A stretch of 48,449 nucleotides of DNA from contig DASCRM010000067.1 of NCBI GenBank assembly GCA_034406555.1, forward strand, positions 1 to 48,449. Reading direction: 5' to 3'. The notes under the pieces are model-generated. The model was not told the DNA's origin. It did not search any database and saw nothing but the letters and a program-made list of their open reading frames with translations. Shown in pieces: positions 47,341-48,449 of the stretch (the first letter of the stretch is position 1; each line of letters opens with the position of its first letter). This DNA comes from SHYR01 sp034406555 (lineage in GTDB: Bacteria; Chloroflexota; Dehalococcoidia; UBA2979). Position numbers and translations under genes: made by a program.

Positions 47341-48147
47341 GTGACAGCGGAGACGCCAATCGACCTCGACGCAGTACGGGACGGCCTCGAAGCGGCCGTC
47401 AGCGCCGCGGCCGATGCGATCAACGAGGTGCTGAGACAGAACGTCGTGCGCGTGGGCCACAAGCCGGGCGAAGGTCCGGTCACGGAGGCCGACCACGCAG
47501 CCGACGACGTGCTGCACGATCGACTGATGCCGCTGATCGATGGCGCGCACTGGCTCTCCGAGGAGTCACGTCAGGAGGCACCACTGATCCTCGGTGAGCC
47601 GACGTGGGTCGTCGATCCCCTGGACGGCACGCGGGAGTTCCTGCGAGGACTGCCGGAGTTCGGCGTCTCGGTCGGTCTCTTCGTTGACGACCGGCTCGTG
47701 CTCGGCGCGTTGGCAATGCCGGTGCAGGGCGAGGTGATGTCGGGCCTGATCGACGGCGAGCGACGCGAGGCTCGGCGTGCCGGCGAGCCGTTGCCGCCGC
47801 TCCCTCAGGGTGGCGCGGTGGAGACCGTGGTGGTCTCCCGCTTCGACTATGAACACCGGCAGCTGCAGCATCAGATCCCGTACGCGGTCTATCCATGCGG
47901 CTCCGCCGCGGTGAAGCTTGCCTACGCCGCCGATGGCGAGGCCGATGTCTACTTCTCGACCGGCCCTCGATCGGTCTGGGACGTCGCGGGTGGGGCCGCC
48001 GTGCTGGAGGCAGCAGGTGGCGAGGTGATCACCTTCGACGGCCAGCCGCTCGTGCTCTCCCCCTTGCAGATCCGCGTCCCGCCGTACGTCGCGGGCGCGC
48101 GCGAGTCGTGCCTGACGCTGTTGCGCACGCTGGGCGCGGAGCTCTGA
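47341..48147 (+). CDS. Inositol-phosphatase-superfamily enzyme, 3'(2'),5'-bisphosphate nucleotidase-like
   Basis: A 268-residue Mg-dependent phosphatase. The metal motif WVVDPLDGTREFLRG (Asp92, Asp95), the preceding WLSEES (Glu) and the C-terminal SVWDVAGGAAVLEAAGGEV (Asp) are complete. GHKPGEGPVTEADHAADDVL near the N-terminus is the other family box. The D-P-L-D-G-T-R-E-F form is common in CysQ (PAP phosphatase) as well as IMPase and HisN types, so the exact substrate is open. Start GTG 47341 is 3 bases after the SDR stop. It ends the annotated genes in the window. Confidence 0.85.
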   Translation: MTAETPIDLDAVRDGLEAAVSAAADAINEVLRQNVVRVGHKPGEGPVTEADHAADDVLHDRLMPLIDGAHWLSEESRQEAPLILGEPTWVVDPLDGTREFLRGLPEFGVSVGLFVDDRLVLGALAMPVQGEVMSGLIDGERREARRAGEPLPPLPQGGAVETVVVSRFDYEHRQLQHQIPYAVYPCGSAAVKLAYAADGEADVYFSTGPRSVWDVAGGAAVLEAAGGEVITFDGQPLVLSPLQIRVPPYVAGARESCLTLLRTLGAEL

Positions 48148-48449
48148 GCCGGCTGGGCGCGACGCCTCTTTGTGCACGCGGAGGCGAGAAGCTGACCTTC
48201 ACGGCAGCGTTCGGCTCGATCGCTTCGTAAGAACCGCCTAAGAACTCCTTGCTTCGTGGCGAGGCGTGCCGACTCTTGCGGCAACGTAAGAGTTTCCTAT
48301 GAGTCATTCGCATTGCAGCAGAAGGCGCTGACCTTCCGTGTGGTTATCAGTAGTGTGACGGGGCGGACGCCCTCCTTTGATCACACGCGGTGGGCGCATC
48401 AGCGAGATGCGAGCTTCAGACACCAGTAGCGACTCGAAGTGCAAATGAG
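48148..48449. other. Non-coding region with direct repeats at the window edge
   Basis: No coding frame is supported across 302 bases. TAAGAAC occurs at 48228-48234 and 48239-48245, 11 bases apart, and TAAGAGT at 48287-48293. GCTGACCTTC recurs at 48191 and 48328. Composition is less GC-rich from about 48230 on. It may be the control region of a gene beyond the window. Confidence 0.45.
48228..48245. promoter_or_regulatory. Tandem 11-base direct repeat, PHO-box-like
   Basis: Two copies of a 7-base word (TAAGAAC on plus, GTTCTTA on minus) separated by 4 bases, the 7+4 spacing bound by OmpR/PhoB-family dimers. On the minus strand the units read GTTCTTAGGCG and GTTCTTACGAA. Only GTTC matches the actinobacterial PHO-box start. 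Assignment is speculative. Confidence 0.3.

Noticed and set aside
1..48449. tRNA, rRNA, riboswitch or mobile element genes
   Set aside because: I read the gaps for cloverleaf ends, T-loop sequences, known aptamer cores, transposase motifs and long terminal repeats and found none that hold up.

Overview
The window is a GC-rich stretch of a bacterial chromosome. Genes are tightly packed on both strands, many overlap by 4 bases (GTGA or ATGA), and GTG and TTG starts are frequent. I see no phage genes, insertion sequences, CRISPR array, tRNA or rRNA. The gene content (SUF operon with SufU and SufT, Ni-superoxide dismutase, an F420-type nitroreductase-fold protein, glcDEF, B12-dependent mutase, a selenocysteine-type SelD, many Chloroflexota-like short hypothetical proteins) suggests an uncultured aerobic Chloroflexota or a related GC-rich phylum. 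This placement is inference and is uncertain.

Layout. 0-5 kb: endonuclease III, a selenophosphate synthetase read through an in-frame UGA, a lipoprotein, an EmrB-type efflux pump, a glutaredoxin-like protein and an unknown protein. 5-9.3 kb: groL behind a perfect CIRCE operator, a cupredoxin lipoprotein, Ni-SOD with its probable maturation protease, and an isolated nuoB. 9.4-12.4 kb: a small membrane protein in a less GC-rich patch, then an Fe-S locus (cysteine desulfurase, a divergent Cys-bearing HTH regulator, and an A-type carrier). 12.5-19.3 kb: EVE protein, metF, DinB-like and F420-type proteins, a VOC protein, a membrane protein, an ECF sigma and anti-sigma pair, and a PerM permease. 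19.4-22.6 kb: a Fur/Zur-type regulator and a znuABC-like zinc uptake operon. 22.6-25.7 kb: small accessory genes, including a frameshifted lipoprotein and a DinB protein with an in-frame UGA. 25.7-34 kb, all on the minus strand: MaoC hydratase, mutase large subunit, FabG-like reductase, an amber-interrupted nucleotide kinase, a GAF histidine kinase, then formyltransferase, alanine dehydrogenase and an MFS pump. 34-40.7 kb: sufR, sufC, sufB, sufD, Rieske ferredoxin, sufS, sufU and sufT, with a clear promoter and operator before it and a terminator after it. 40.8-48.1 kb: a Tat/lipoprotein oligopeptide-binding protein, glcDEF, an SDR reductase and a CysQ/IMPase-like phosphatase. The last 300 bases are non-coding.

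How the genes work together. Iron-sulfur assembly is represented twice: the complete suf operon, and a second desulfurase, regulator and A-type carrier locus. Each has a Cys-bearing HTH regulator and an inverted repeat just upstream of a sigma70-type promoter. Zinc uptake appears to be under a Zur-like regulator whose own promoter, operator and start codon overlap, giving a probable leaderless message. Redox and metal themes recur (Ni-SOD, cupredoxin, Rieske, nuoB, glycolate oxidase).

The most unusual signals are recoding or gene damage. SelD carries UGA at the catalytic position, so the organism should decode selenocysteine. In that context a DinB-family gene at 24.0-24.5 kb keeps its frame across a UGA and has a hairpin at SECIS-like spacing just after it. 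However, a frameshift (about 23.55 kb) and an amber codon (30.55 kb) interrupt two other genes nearby, so decay or sequence error must be weighed equally.
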